The position numbers and the translations under genes were made by a program. From Hyphomicrobiales bacterium (lineage in GTDB: Bacteria; Pseudomonadota; Alphaproteobacteria; Rhizobiales; Devosiaceae): 64,000 nucleotides of DNA. This document shows positions 37,019 to 46,731 of this stretch, in pieces (position 1 is the first letter of the stretch; each line of letters opens with the position of its first letter). The notes below the pieces were generated by a model. It made no database searches, was not told the DNA's origin, and worked only from the letters and a program-made list of their open reading frames with translations. Location: contig SEEL01000012.1 in the NCBI GenBank assembly GCA_004144345.1, positions 35,264 to 99,263 on the forward strand, read 5' to 3'.

Positions 37019-38004
37019 AGCGGCTCCGCCTGCTCATCGTTGGCGCCGTCGGCGCCGTGGCGGGCGTCGTCCTCCTGCTCCTGTCCGGCGTGCTGAACTT
37101 TGCGGCCAGCAGCGGCCATTGGGACGTCACCGACCTGTTCTTCGACCTGGCCGCGCGTCAGTCCGTGACGCTCCGCTCGGTCGGCATCGACGTCCCCGAT
37201 CTCGACGATCCCCGCATGATCCGGCGCGGTGCCGGGCATTATGAAATGGTCTGCGCCGCCTGCCACGGCAGCCCGGGCCGTCCGCCCGAAGCCTTCGCTG
37301 CGAATCTGACGCCACGGCCACCTCTGCTGCTCGAGCAAATGCAGCGCTGGCGTCCCGCGGAGCGGACCTTCTTCACCGTCAAGCACGGCATCAAGCGTAC
37401 GGCCATGCCCGCCTGGCCTACGCAATTGCGCGACGACGAAGTGTGGGAAATGGTTGCCTTCCTCGAGGCCATGCCCAGTCTCACGACGGATGACTATCGG
37501 GCGCTCGCCGGCGATAGACGCATCGCCAACTGCACCAATTGTCACGGCGACGACGGCCGCGGCCGGGGCAACGCTTTCCCGCGCCTCGATATTCAATCGT
37601 CTCTCTACCTCGCAGGCGCCCTCCGGGCCTTTCGAGACGGCCATCGCGCCAGCGGCACCATGATCAGCGCAGCGAGCGGCCTCACCGACGCCCAGATAGT
37701 CGAGTTGTCGGCGGTTCTGGGGCAGGGAACGGTCGTTGAACCCGAAGGAGCCGAACACGGCCGCGCCATCGCCGCGGGCGAGGTGGCAGGTCTGCCTGCC
37801 TGCGACTCCTGTCACGGCCCGTCGGCGCGACCGGATTTTCCCCGCTTGGCCGGCCAGCAGCGCGACTTCCTGATCCGACAGCTCGAATTATTCACGACGC
37901 TCCAGGAGCAACGCGGCGGTGTACATGCCGAGATCATGTCCACCGCCGTTCATCGCCTCACGCCAGAGCAGAAGGAGTCGGTGGCCGACTGGTATGGCGA
38001 CTAG
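37015..38004 (+). CDS. Membrane-anchored triheme cytochrome c
   Basis: A 329-residue protein with one N-terminal TM anchor (about residues 7-26) and three CxxCH motifs: 'CAACHGSPG', 'CTNCHGDDG' and 'CDSCHGPSA'. This is the arrangement of triheme cytochromes c related to alcohol/aldehyde dehydrogenase cytochrome subunits. It is the last gene of the oxidase operon and probably the electron donor to subunit II. It may also accept electrons from periplasmic dehydrogenases. Confidence 0.88.
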   Translation: MKRLRLLIVGAVGAVAGVVLLLLSGVLNFAASSGHWDVTDLFFDLAARQSVTLRSVGIDVPDLDDPRMIRRGAGHYEMVCAACHGSPGRPPEAFAANLTPRPPLLLEQMQRWRPAERTFFTVKHGIKRTAMPAWPTQLRDDEVWEMVAFLEAMPSLTTDDYRALAGDRRIANCTNCHGDDGRGRGNAFPRLDIQSSLYLAGALRAFRDGHRASGTMISAASGLTDAQIVELSAVLGQGTVVEPEGAEHGRAIAAGEVAGLPACDSCHGPSARPDFPRLAGQQRDFLIRQLELFTTLQEQRGGVHAEIMSTAVHRLTPEQKESVADWYGD

Positions 38005-38009
38005 GGCTT

Positions 38010-38044
38010 GAGGAGCACTTTCGTCCACTCGTTGGACGCTCCTC
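38010..38044. terminator. Terminator-like two-tier hairpin after the oxidase operon
   Basis: GAGGAGC...GCTCCTC (7 bp) encloses GTCCA-CTCGT-TGGAC (5 bp), six bases after the cytochrome stop. There is no T-run, so it may slow or protect rather than terminate. It lies between convergent genes. Confidence 0.45.
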
Positions 38045-38077
38045 GTGCGCAGCATCAACGACTAGATACCTAGAGCA

Positions 38078-38422
38078 TTAGTTCGGACGCAGCTGCCTGC
38101 GCAACGCTTCAATGCGCGCCCCGATGCCATCCAGCGCCTTCTCGACGTCGGCAACCCGGCTGTGCCCTGCGACGCGGCGGGGGGCGTCCATCAACCCCTC
38201 AATGAGGGCCACGCGGGCCTGTCGGACCTCGACTTCAATCTCATCGCATCGGTCGAGCATTTCCTGCGTCTCACGCGACGACCGCCGACGTTCCGCCCAC
38301 GCAGTGTATTTGGCCAACTCCTGCTGCCACGGTCCGCAGGAGGCAATGGTTATGGCAACGGCGCGTCGTGCTTCTCCATTGGACGTGTCGACGACACGGC
38401 GCTTCCTTTCCTCCTCCATCAT
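38078..38422 (-). CDS. Hypothetical helical protein, paralogue of 42939-43295
   Basis: A 114-residue, charged, predicted all-helical protein. It begins 'MMEEERKRRVVDTSNGEARR' with GGGGG before the ATG at 38422. The C-terminal half ('GLMDAPRRVAGHSRVADVEK') matches the protein encoded at 42939-43295 ('GLMDAPERVRRHSRVSDVDK'). Its start overlaps the stop of a 32-residue membrane peptide gene (ATGA). I know of no assigned function. Confidence 0.7.
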   Translation of the reverse strand: MMEEERKRRVVDTSNGEARRAVAITIASCGPWQQELAKYTAWAERRRSSRETQEMLDRCDEIEVEVRQARVALIEGLMDAPRRVAGHSRVADVEKALDGIGARIEALRRQLRPN

Positions 38423-38517
38423 TGCCCCCAAAAGCCGATTATGAACGGGAGGAAGATGGCGATGGCACACATCGCTAGTACGCCAACGATGGCAAGAGCC
38501 CAGGTCTTGGATGTCAT
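38419..38517 (-). CDS. 32-residue single-TM micropeptide
   Basis: The frame reads MTSKTWALAIVGVLAMCA... and ends '...LPFIIGFWGQ'. One hydrophobic helix spans nearly the whole peptide. GGAAGG lies nine bases upstream of the ATG at 38517, and the TGA overlaps the next ATG. A clear relative, 31 residues long, is encoded at 51073-51168 (shared pattern: W-A-x-A-I ... L-P-F-[IV]-I-G ... Q), which makes chance unlikely. Function unknown. Confidence 0.65.
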   Translation of the reverse strand: MTSKTWALAIVGVLAMCAIAIFLPFIIGFWGQ

Positions 38518-38766
38518 GTTAGCTGCCTTCCGCAACCACGGTGGACCGTTACGCGAGTGCGCCAGACGGCATTCCTAAGTGATTGCGCAGGGGCGCCCGA
38601 AGCGCGAGGGATCGTTGCCGAACGCAAGTCGGCGGCCACTCCGGTCTGCTGGTAGCATAGTGCCCTTGCCCACGCGGGCAAGCCAACAAATGTTAGCCAT
38701 TAGTCAACCTTCTGGCACCGCCCGCAAGGGACTGTAGCAGCCGTGTCAGGACCACAGAAGGGTGTT

Positions 38767-38927
38767 CTAGGGGACGAGCAGGGTGATGCCAAGAATCGCG
38801 GCGCCCAGCAGCAGGCAGATGAGAACGTAGAGCGGTAGCGCACGTCGTTCTCGCCGGTCCTCACGACGCGCAGAGTGGGCGCTCGGCATCACCTCCTGGT
38901 CGAACTCATTGCCGCTTTTATAGGACA

Positions 38928-38928
<1 letters not shown>
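38767..38928 (-). CDS. 53-residue single-TM protein
   Basis: A small protein with a charged N-terminal half ('SARREDRRERRALP') and one C-terminal TM helix ('LYVLICLLLGAAILGITLLV'). Its ATG overlaps the stop of the upstream 73-residue gene by one base (TGATG), so the two are coupled. A tail-anchored inner-membrane protein is the likely form. No family is recognised. Confidence 0.65.
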
Positions 38929-40174
<1,246 letters not shown>

Positions 40175-40220
40175 GGCCGCTCAACGTGCAACGCGCCAAC
40201 GCGTTTCCCCCGCGCTGTGT

Positions 40221-40245
40221 GGAACTGGGAAAAATCGGCCACGTT
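40221..40245 (+). promoter_or_regulatory. Consensus EcfG promoter of treZ
   Basis: GGAAC (40221-40225), a 16-base spacer and CGTT (40242-40245) match the alphaproteobacterial general-stress sigma factor consensus exactly. It lies 39 bases before the treZ ATG. Trehalose synthesis is a known target of this sigma factor in Rhizobiales. Confidence 0.75.
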
Positions 40246-40283
40246 CGCCGTCATATTGCGTCACTCAGTTTTTGGATCAGGAC

Positions 40284-41921
40284 ATGACCAGCCAGACTTT
40301 CCGCTTTGGGCCCCGCCTCGAAGACGGGCGGACCGACTTTCGCTTCTGGGCGCCCAGCGCTTCCCAGGTTGACCTTCTGATCGACGGCTCCGCCTCGCTG
40401 CCAATGCGCAAGGATGATGACGGATTCCATAGCATCACCACGGATGCCGGCCCTGGCACGCGCTACAAATTCCGCATCGGCGAACTTTATGTGCCTGATC
40501 TTGCGTCACGCCAGCAGGCGGGAGACAGCCGCGACTGGAGCGTCGTTCGAGCACCGCTCACACCGATTCAGGGTCTCGGACGCCCGTGGCACGAGACGGT
40601 GATCGCGGAGGTGCATGTCGGCACGGCGACGCCCGAGGGCACGTTCACCGCGCTGGCGCAAAAGCTAGAGCACTTCCGCGATGCGGGGTTTACCTGCCTC
40701 GAGATCATGCCGGTCAATCAATTCCCCGGCACGCGCAACTGGGGCTATGACGGCACGCTGATCTTTGCGCCGGCCAGTGCCTATGGGACGCCCGAGGAAC
40801 TGCGCGATCTCGTGGCGCGGGCGCATGAGCTCGGGCTCAGCATGATCCTCGACGTGGTCTACAATCATTTCGGCAGCGTCGACAATTTCGTCGCCGATTA
40901 TGCGCCGGAATGGTTCGACAGCTCCGTCGAGACGCCCTGGGGGCCGGGTATCGACTTCACCAAGCAGTGGGTGCGGAAATTCTATTACGAGAACGCGGTG
41001 ATGTGGCTCGCCGAATATGGGTTCGACGGGCTGCGCTTCGACGCCATCCACGAGATCAAGAGCGAGGCCAAGGACCGTTTCCTGGGTGAACTCGCCAAGG
41101 CGTGCCGTATTGCGCGGCCTGACGCCCGGCTCATCGTGGAGAACATGAACAATTCAACCCGCTGGCTCGAGCGTGATGACCAGAACCGACCTATGACCTA
41201 TTGGGCGCAATGGAACGAAGACATCCACCACGTGCTCGCCTTTATCGTGACGGGGGAGGGGAACAAGACCGGCTATGACGAGCCAGGCAAGGACCCCGTC
41301 GCCGATCTCGAAAAGGCTCTGGCCGACGGCTTCGTTCATGATCGCGCCGAGGGACCTGACAGCGATGGCCGCACGCGGGGCGGGCCCGCCAGCCGGCTGC
41401 CGCCCGACAGTTTTATCACGTATGTCGAAAACCACGACCAGATCGGAAACCGCGCCGATGGCCAACGGCTCTCATCCCGCATTGAGCCCCGCCAGCTCGA
41501 CTTCCTGCACTTCGTCAAATTCATCGCGCCGCAGATCCCGCTCTGCTTCATGGGCGACGAAGCTAATTTCAACGCCCCGTTCCCCTTCTTCGTCGATCTC
41601 GACGCAGAAGAAGGCGAAAAGGCCAATCAGCGGCGCAACAAGGAAATGCGCGAGATGTTCAAGGAGGAGGTAGAGGACGGCGATCTGCCCCATCCGAACG
41701 ATCCCGCCACCTTCGACAGCGCCAAGCTCCCCTGGGCAGCATATGACGAAGCAGGCCATCGCGCCGCGCTGGACCGCTTCCGTCAGCTCGCCGTTTACCG
41801 CCGCGACATGGTTTGGCCTTTGGCATCGACACCCTGCGTCGATGCCAGGAGTGCTCGTCACGACCAGGGCATCGTTGTGACATGGGCGTTCGAAGCGGGA
41901 TCTCTGAGTCCTCGCGCTTAA
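40284..41921 (+). CDS. treZ: Malto-oligosyltrehalose trehalohydrolase (C-terminal frameshift)
   Basis: A GH13 enzyme that releases trehalose from maltooligosyltrehalose. An N-terminal CBM48-like domain ('FRFGPRLEDGRTDFRFWAPS') precedes the barrel. Catalytic blocks are 'VVYNHFG', 'GLRFDAIHEI' (nucleophile Asp), 'IVENMN' (acid/base Glu) and 'TYVENHDQIGNRADG'. GGATCAGGAC precedes the ATG at 40284; the longer frame upstream is not used. The frame ends at 41921 after 545 residues, but the next frame carries the missing C-terminal barrel-cap strand to 42048. One inserted base near 41907-41910 explains this, so the gene is either recently frameshifted or affected by a sequence error. Confidence 0.88.
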   Translation: MTSQTFRFGPRLEDGRTDFRFWAPSASQVDLLIDGSASLPMRKDDDGFHSITTDAGPGTRYKFRIGELYVPDLASRQQAGDSRDWSVVRAPLTPIQGLGRPWHETVIAEVHVGTATPEGTFTALAQKLEHFRDAGFTCLEIMPVNQFPGTRNWGYDGTLIFAPASAYGTPEELRDLVARAHELGLSMILDVVYNHFGSVDNFVADYAPEWFDSSVETPWGPGIDFTKQWVRKFYYENAVMWLAEYGFDGLRFDAIHEIKSEAKDRFLGELAKACRIARPDARLIVENMNNSTRWLERDDQNRPMTYWAQWNEDIHHVLAFIVTGEGNKTGYDEPGKDPVADLEKALADGFVHDRAEGPDSDGRTRGGPASRLPPDSFITYVENHDQIGNRADGQRLSSRIEPRQLDFLHFVKFIAPQIPLCFMGDEANFNAPFPFFVDLDAEEGEKANQRRNKEMREMFKEEVEDGDLPHPNDPATFDSAKLPWAAYDEAGHRAALDRFRQLAVYRRDMVWPLASTPCVDARSARHDQGIVVTWAFEAGSLSPRA

Positions 41922-42048
41922 CCCCTCAGCTCGTCCCATCGACATGCCTTGCCTGCTCACAGGCGCGCCGGTCTCAACGGGCGTCTTCGATCAGAACGGC
42001 AACGTGTTACGCCTTGGCCCGTGGTCGGCCGTGGCTTGGCGGAGCTAG
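41911..42048 (+). pseudogene. Out-of-frame C-terminal remainder of treZ
   Basis: In the +1 frame the sequence continues '(L)LALNPSARPIDMP...' and ends 'NGNVLRLGPWSAVAWRS', which is the normal TreZ C terminus (small beta domain ending in a W-S-x-A-W motif). Joined to the main frame it gives about 587 residues, the usual family length. From 42049 to 42338 I see no supported gene. Confidence 0.75.
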
Positions 42049-42338
42049 CGCGGGCGCGCGCAATAGCTTGCGGCCGGATGGTCCGGGCGCTGCGCAGTTG
42101 GTAGGAAAGTGCGCCTGGCGGAGCTCATCTCTGCCAATTTTGAGCGGCCGCCCCCACTTACTCATCCCGAAACAGCACTCTCTCGCTGTCGGTCCGTGCT
42201 ACATAGTCGCCGACCGACCAATCGCTGGGTTGCTCCTGGCATGTGAGATATGGGGTCGGGCGTTCCCTGCGCATTTCCACGGATACGACGTGACGAGGAC
42301 CATCGTCTCGTCGCGAACCCACGCCGGAGAATGCTGCA

Positions 42339-42692
42339 GTGCAAAGACTTGTCCTGATCGGCGAAGACGAAGCTCTCATTGCGCTGGGCATGGAAGCCCA
42401 TCTCAATGATCTGGGTTTTTCGGTCCATGCGGCGACGACGATCAACGAGGCGATGGAAGCGTTGAATGGCCGTCATTTCGGTGCTGCCATTCTCGATTTC
42501 GATGTGGGTGGTGTAGGTACGGCGCCGGTGGCAGAGGCCCTGCGTAGCAGGGGAATACCGTTTGTAATATGCTCAGGGTCGTCATCCGATAAGTCGGCTG
42601 ATGTTTTCGCCAACGCAGAGACAATCTCCAAGCCGTACCTCGCCGAACATCTTGCCGCAGCGGTCCGCCGCGCGATGCGTGAGGTCGAATGA
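42339..42692 (+). CDS. Single-domain response regulator (receiver)
   Basis: A 117-residue receiver from a GTG start with GGAG upstream. E9/D10 ('IGEDEALIALGMEAHLNDLG'), D53 ('ILDFDVGG') and the Lys of 'ISKPYL' are present, while the usual Thr region reads 'CSGSS'. The sequence is of the type that accompanies HWE-family kinases and PhyR-like signalling in Rhizobiales. Its stop overlaps the start of an interrupted DUF6894 gene. No kinase gene is adjacent. Confidence 0.82.
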   Translation: MQRLVLIGEDEALIALGMEAHLNDLGFSVHAATTINEAMEALNGRHFGAAILDFDVGGVGTAPVAEALRSRGIPFVICSGSSSDKSADVFANAETISKPYLAEHLAAAVRRAMREVE

Positions 42693-42952
42693 CCTGATAT
42701 TTCTTTGATGTCCTCGACGGCGACACGCTGTTCGTTGATCGCACGGGCACCGAACTGCGTGATGACGACGACGCCGCAAGTGAGGCTGTCCAAACTCTGT
42801 GTGAAATTGGTCGCGATGAGTTCAGTCGTCATGACGCCTCGCGCCGCCTGCAGTTGACCGCTCGAACAGCATCCGGTCGGCACGTCGTGAATATGGAACT
42901 CACCCTGCGGAGCAGCTATCGATCCACGGAGAATTTCCTTGGAAAACGATAG
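42689..42952 (+). pseudogene. DUF6894-like small protein gene with nonsense codon 3
   Basis: The ATG overlaps the receiver stop (ATGA). The third codon is TGA (42695-42697), after which the frame is open to 42952. It reads 'YFFDVLDGDTLFVDRTGTEL' and then 'EAVQTLCEIGRDEFSR', the DUF6894 pattern. These proteins normally begin M-x-R-Y-F-F-D, so TGA replaces an Arg CGA. Without suppression or an internal unusual start the gene is dead. Confidence 0.65.
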
Positions 42953-43295
42953 TCAGGATAATGCGGCGACCCGGCCTCGCGTCATCGATCATACCAACCG
43001 CGATGCCCGCTTAGCAGTGGCAGGGGTAGCAAGCCGTTGCCAGCCGTTACGGGCGCGACTTGCGGTCATTGAAGCCCGCGCAAAGAGGCGGCTGACTTCA
43101 GCCGAGAGGCGCGCGATGATCGAGGAGTGCGAAGCGTTTCAGCGCAGCGTCGAGGAGGCTCGGACTGACCTGGTCCTGGGTTTGATGGACGCACCCGAGC
43201 GGGTAAGAAGGCACTCGCGGGTTTCCGACGTTGACAAGGCGCTAGACCAGTTGGACGCCCTGACGACACGGCTGAAAGCCAGTCTGGCCGACTAG
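42939..43295 (+). CDS. Hypothetical helical protein, paralogue of 38078-38422
   Basis: A 118-residue charged, helical protein from a TTG at 42939, with GGAG eight bases upstream. The C-terminal region ('GLMDAPERVRRHSRVSDVDK') is shared with the 114-residue protein at 38078-38422. The N-terminal third differs. It overlaps the end of the DUF6894 remnant. Function unknown; both copies lie in the stress-gene region. Confidence 0.65.
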   Translation: MENDSQDNAATRPRVIDHTNRDARLAVAGVASRCQPLRARLAVIEARAKRRLTSAERRAMIEECEAFQRSVEEARTDLVLGLMDAPERVRRHSRVSDVDKALDQLDALTTRLKASLAD

Positions 43296-43534
43296 GGCGG
43301 CCCATTCCCCCTCCTCGTACGTGACACGCTCGACCTGGTGTCACGCGATGCGACTGATTTCGCTCGGCCCCGCGGGCTGGCCGCCCAGATCGGGTTAAGG
43401 GCACGTGCGCTAACAAAAGTGAATTTCGCGGAACCGCAAGTGTGGCTAGTCTTGAGCTCTTTCGCGCCCGGCCACGGGGCGCCGGGAGCCGGAGACGCGG
43501 GAGGGTCTTCGGCTCTCGTTTTGGGTAACGATCG

Positions 43535-43624
43535 ATGTTCCTACTCAACGCTACCTTGAACATTGCTCTAGTTGCCGCTCTGACTGCAGCAGTCTGCATC
43601 CCGCTCATCGGGTGGCCTTACTAA
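43535..43624 (+). CDS. Possible 29-residue TM micropeptide
   Basis: The frame starts 'MFLLNATLNIALVAALTAAV' and ends 'CIPLIGWPY'. It is one hydrophobic helix with an aromatic end, similar in style to, but not clearly homologous with, the other micropeptides in this region. The ribosome site is weak, so this is a tentative call. Confidence 0.35.
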   Translation: MFLLNATLNIALVAALTAAVCIPLIGWPY

Positions 43625-43875
43625 GGAACCAAAACATTTTTAGCGCATTATTGGCGCCAAGCCGGAGGTCATAACCTCCCGTTGAGAGCGCAGCGCCGGC
43701 ATCGCCGGATGAGGCGCTCTTTGATTCCGCCATCCCGGGCCGCAGCGACCTGAGTCCGCTCCGTTCGTGGTGCAATGCAACCGGAAGGCATCGCATGAGT
43801 TTGGGGCATTGCGGTCCTTTGGATCGTGCCCTCTAGGTGTCTGACCGAGCCCCCGCCTCGCCCCGGCGGGGGCTC
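43625..43875 (+). ncRNA. Candidate small RNA with EcfG-like promoter and terminator hairpin
   Basis: GGAAC (43625), 16 bases and CATT (43646-43649; consensus CGTT) could start a transcript near 43656. It would contain a nested hairpin ('GAGCGC...GCCGG-CAT-CGCCGG...GCGCTC', about 43686-43721) and end at the 11-bp GC-rich stem at 43847-43875. No convincing reading frame occupies this stretch. Homology to a known RNA family was not recognised. Confidence 0.4.
43847..43875 (+). terminator. GC-rich terminator-like hairpin
   Basis: GAGCCCCCGCC-TCGCCCC-GGCGGGGGCTC, a perfect 11-bp stem followed by ATTTGTCT. The weak T-run makes the strand uncertain. It ends the candidate small RNA. Confidence 0.55.
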
Positions 43876-43911
43876 ATTTGTCTGCATTGGGGGGCGGAGA
43901 AAGCGCGCAGC

Positions 43912-43938
43912 AAAAAGGCCACCACTGGGGCGGCCTTC
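43912..43938 (-). terminator. Rho-independent terminator of cold-shock gene
   Basis: On the minus strand, AAGGCCGCC-CCAGT-GGTGGCC followed by TTTTT lies 24 bases after the cold-shock stop codon. It is a good intrinsic terminator. Confidence 0.8.
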
Positions 43939-43962
43939 TTAATTCGACGTCGGCCCTGAGGT

Positions 43963-44178
43963 TTAGGCTTGGACGAGCGTCAGGTTGACAGCAGACTCGC
44001 GGCCATCGCGACCGGTCTCGACATCGTAGCTGAGCTTGTCATTCTCATAGAGGCCGTCGATGCCTGCACTCTGCACCGCAGAGACGTGCACGAAGTGGTC
44101 CTTGCCGCCGGCTTCCGGGGTGATGAAACCAAAACCCTTGGTGGCGTTGAAGAACTTGACGGTGCCAGTAGTGGCCAT
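43963..44178 (-). CDS. Cold-shock protein (CspA family)
   Basis: A 71-residue single cold-shock domain. It begins 'MATTGTVKFFNATKGFGFIT', with RNP1 (KGFGFI) and RNP2 (HFVHVSA). It acts as an RNA chaperone. It has a dedicated terminator downstream and a long untranslated leader upstream, which is usual for temperature-regulated csp genes. Confidence 0.95.
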   Translation of the reverse strand: MATTGTVKFFNATKGFGFITPEAGGKDHFVHVSAVQSAGIDGLYENDKLSYDVETGRDGRESAVNLTLVQA

Positions 44179-44503
44179 GTGGATAATCCTTAGTAGCTCG
44201 GAGCCTAGGCGAACGAGCGGGTTCCCCCTCTGCACATGCAGCGGGGGCCGACAAAACGTTCGCATGGTGGATCAGTGAGCCAAGGACCGAACCTATAGGG
44301 CCGGCAGTAGGCAGCCGACTTGGGCTGAAAACGTAATGGCTCCTTGTGACAGGTATTCGTGTTCGAAACAAGGTAAGGAAGCCGCTTGCCGGACTAGAGT
44401 ACCTTTCCATGGAAGCAATTCGGGCGGCATGCGCGCCATGCGCTCCTGAACTTTTCTGCAGCGATGAGGTTGATCACCGTTCAACTTTGTCGGGAGAAGC
44501 GCC
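44179..44503. other. Intergenic region: cold-shock leader
   Basis: No gene is supported between the divergent cold-shock gene and the DUF6766-like gene. The part nearest the cold-shock start should be its leader. TGAAC-N16-GGTT at about 44447-44471 is a weak EcfG-like match pointing toward 44504. Confidence 0.35.
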
Positions 44504-45163
44504 TTGCGAGGGCTCAAGGACAATGGCCTGACTGTCGTTCTGATGCTTGCTTTCACGACGACGCTGGCTGGCATGGCACTATCAGGCTGGATGGCTGCAA
44601 ACGAGGAGCTTGCCCGACATGGTCAGGCCGCGATCGACTTTGTCGCCTACTGTATGTCCGGCGGCTTCGTCGCCGCCCTCTTTGAGAACTGGGAAAGTGA
44701 GTTCCTGCAGATGGGGTTCTATGTAACCCTCACCGCCTTCCTATTCCAGCGCGGCTCGTCAGAGTCGAAGGATCCCGACGCCAAAGAAGAGGGAGACGAG
44801 GACCCGGCCAAGCACGCCAACGATCAACACGCGCCTTGGCCCGTCAGGGCTGGAGGGCTCTGGCGTACGATCTACTCGTACTCGTTGGGCACAACGCTGC
44901 TGCTGCTATTCGCGATTTCTTTTGTAGCACACTGGCTGGGGAGCACCGCGGCGGCTAACGAAGAAGCTATCCAACACGGCCGACCCGTTCACACTGCTAT
45001 TGAGTATCTCTCAAGCGCACAGCTTTGGTTCGAGTCGTTCCAAAACTGGCAGTCTGAATTTCTGTCCACTGCCGTGCTGGTCGTACTGACGATATTTCTG
45101 CGCTTCCGCGGCTCGCCCGAATCAAAGCCCGTGGCGGCTCCCCACAGCCAGACGGGCCGGTAG
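44504..45163 (+). CDS. DUF6766-like four-TM protein
   Basis: A 219-residue membrane protein starting at a TTG with GGGAG upstream. Four TM helices are arranged as two similar halves, each ending in a 'NWESEFLQ' / 'NWQSEFLS' motif (F-x-N-W-[EQ]-S-E-F-L) and followed by 'FRGSPESK'/'QRGSSESK'. The duplication is visible in the sequence. This matches the DUF6766 family of uncharacterised membrane proteins. A charged linker lies between the halves. Confidence 0.78.
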   Translation: MRGLKDNGLTVVLMLAFTTTLAGMALSGWMAANEELARHGQAAIDFVAYCMSGGFVAALFENWESEFLQMGFYVTLTAFLFQRGSSESKDPDAKEEGDEDPAKHANDQHAPWPVRAGGLWRTIYSYSLGTTLLLLFAISFVAHWLGSTAAANEEAIQHGRPVHTAIEYLSSAQLWFESFQNWQSEFLSTAVLVVLTIFLRFRGSPESKPVAAPHSQTGR

Positions 45164-45234
45164 GTTTTGCGGAACGTCTCTCTTTTCACAACGAGGGTAG
45201 ATGGTCTGCAGACGACCCCGCGCCGTCCTGAAGG

Positions 45235-45456
45235 TCAGGGACTCTCCAGCGTCTGTACTTGGCGCCATACGGTTTCTTGGCTCAGGTCGCTCTCCTGAAG
45301 GATCACCTCGACTCGATCATCCTCGACTTTGCGAGCACTAATAATGGCATCCTCGATAGCGTCCTGCTTTGTCTTGAAGGGCCCTGTGGCGGCGCCTCGA
45401 TAGCTGTACTGCCAAGCGTGATCTTTTTCCGAAACGATGATGTGCCGCTCGATCAT
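45235..45456 (-). CDS. DUF2188 family protein
   Basis: A 73-residue protein ('HIIVSEKDHAWQYSYRGA...FKTKQDAIEDAIISARK') with the DUF2188 pattern of a short two-strand sheet followed by a helix. It is a small cytoplasmic protein of unknown function, common in stress-related neighbourhoods. Confidence 0.78.
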   Translation of the reverse strand: MIERHIIVSEKDHAWQYSYRGAATGPFKTKQDAIEDAIISARKVEDDRVEVILQESDLSQETVWRQVQTLESP

Positions 45457-45558
45457 TTGTTTCCCTCACCCCTCTCAGGTTGGAAATAGTCAGACCCGCG
45501 CTCCAGCATAGGACATGGTGGAAGCTTGCGCTGACCATTGGAGAGTGTAGCGCCACTG

Positions 45559-46731
45559 CTATGGCTTTAGGACAACCTTCGTCCATTCGTTCTGATTGTC
45601 GTGAAAGTTCTTGTAGCCGTCCGCAGCTCGCTCAAGCGGTAGTCGGTGGCTGATCAGGAAGGTGGTATCGATCTGCCCCTCTTGGATCCGGCGCAACAGG
45701 TCGGCTGTATATTTCTGTACATGGGTCTGGCCCGTCCGCACTTCGAGGCCCTTCTGCATCATGGCGCCAAGCGGGAACTTGTCGAGATAACCGCCATAGA
45801 CGCCTGGAATTGAGATCCTCCCACCCTTGCGCACGCTCATGATCGCGGCGCGAAGCGCATGTCCCCGGTCGAAGCCCTGCATGACCTGCTGCTTGGCAAC
45901 TTCCACTACATTGTCAGGTGTGAACCCGTGGGCCTCCATGCCCACAGCGTCTATAACGCTATCGGGACCGATGCCGCCCGTCATCTCCATAAGTGCATCC
46001 AATACCTTGGTTTGGCTGAAATCGACAATTTCCGCGCCGAACCTCTGCGCGAGTTCGAGCCGATGCGGATGATGATCGATAGCAATCACCCTGGATGCGC
46101 CCATTAGAACCGCGCTTTGAATGCAGAATAAGCCCACCGGCCCGCAGCCGAACACGGCGACCGTGTCACCAGGCTCAATCCCGGCATTCTCTGCGGCCAT
46201 CCAACCCGTCGGCAGAATGTCGGATAGGAACAATACCTCCTCGTCGCTGAGACCCTCAGGTACAACGATGGGGCCGATATCCGAGAATGGCACGCGCGCA
46301 TATTCGGCTTGGCCGCCTGGATAGCCCCCGGTCATGTGCGAATAACCGAAGAGGCCACTCATGGCGTGGCCATACAGTTTTTCGGAGATTTCCTGGTTCT
46401 TTACCGGGTTGGAATTGTCGCAGGCCGAATAGAGCTGCTGCCGGCAGAAGAAGCAGGAGCCACAGGAGATGGTGAACGGCACGACGACTCGCTGCCCCTT
46501 CTTCAGCGTCGATTTCGGCCCCACCTCCTCCACCACACCCATGAATTCATGGCCGAGAATGTCGCCTGGCATCATCGTGGGGATCACCCCGTCATACAGA
46601 TGCAGGTCGGACCCGCAGATGGCGGTCGAGGTAATGCGGATGATCGCGTCACGCGGATTGAGAATCTTGGGATCAGGAACGTCCTCCACGCGTACATCAA
46701 ACTTACCGTGCCATGTCAGTGCGCGCATCAC
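45559..46731 (-). CDS. Zinc-dependent alcohol dehydrogenase (MDR family)
   Basis: A 390-residue medium-chain dehydrogenase. Catalytic zinc ligands lie in '[12 protein letters not shown]' and '[12 protein letters not shown]'; structural zinc cysteines are in '[15 protein letters not shown]'. The cofactor motif is '[10 protein letters not shown]'. Length and the long region before the cofactor domain resemble the glutathione-independent formaldehyde-dehydrogenase-like subgroup. The ATG overlaps the stop of the upstream SRPBCC gene (ATGA). The true substrate is unknown. Confidence 0.9.
   Translation of the reverse strand: MMRALTWHGKFDVRVEDVPDPKILNPRDAIIRITSTAICGSDLHLYDGVIPTMMPGDILGHEFMGVVEEVGPKSTLKKGQRVVVPFTISCGSCFFCRQQLYSACDNSNPVKNQEISEKLYGHAMSGLFGYSHMTGGYPGGQAEYARVPFSDIGPIVVPEGLSDEEVLFLSDILPTGWMAAENAGIEPGDTVAVFGCGPVGLFCIQSAVLMGASRVIAIDHHPHRLELAQRFGAEIVDFSQTKVLDALMEMTGGIGPDSVIDAVGMEAHGFTPDNVVEVAKQQVMQGFDRGHALRAAIMSVRKGGRISIPGVYGGYLDKFPLGAMMQKGLEVRTGQTHVQKYTADLLRRIQEGQIDTTFLISHRLPLERAADGYKNFHDNQNEWTKVVLKP

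Noticed and set aside
43847..43875. Reading the GC-rich hairpin as the cold-shock gene terminator
   Set aside because: A better terminator with a T-run on the correct strand (43912-43938) lies closer to the cold-shock stop codon.
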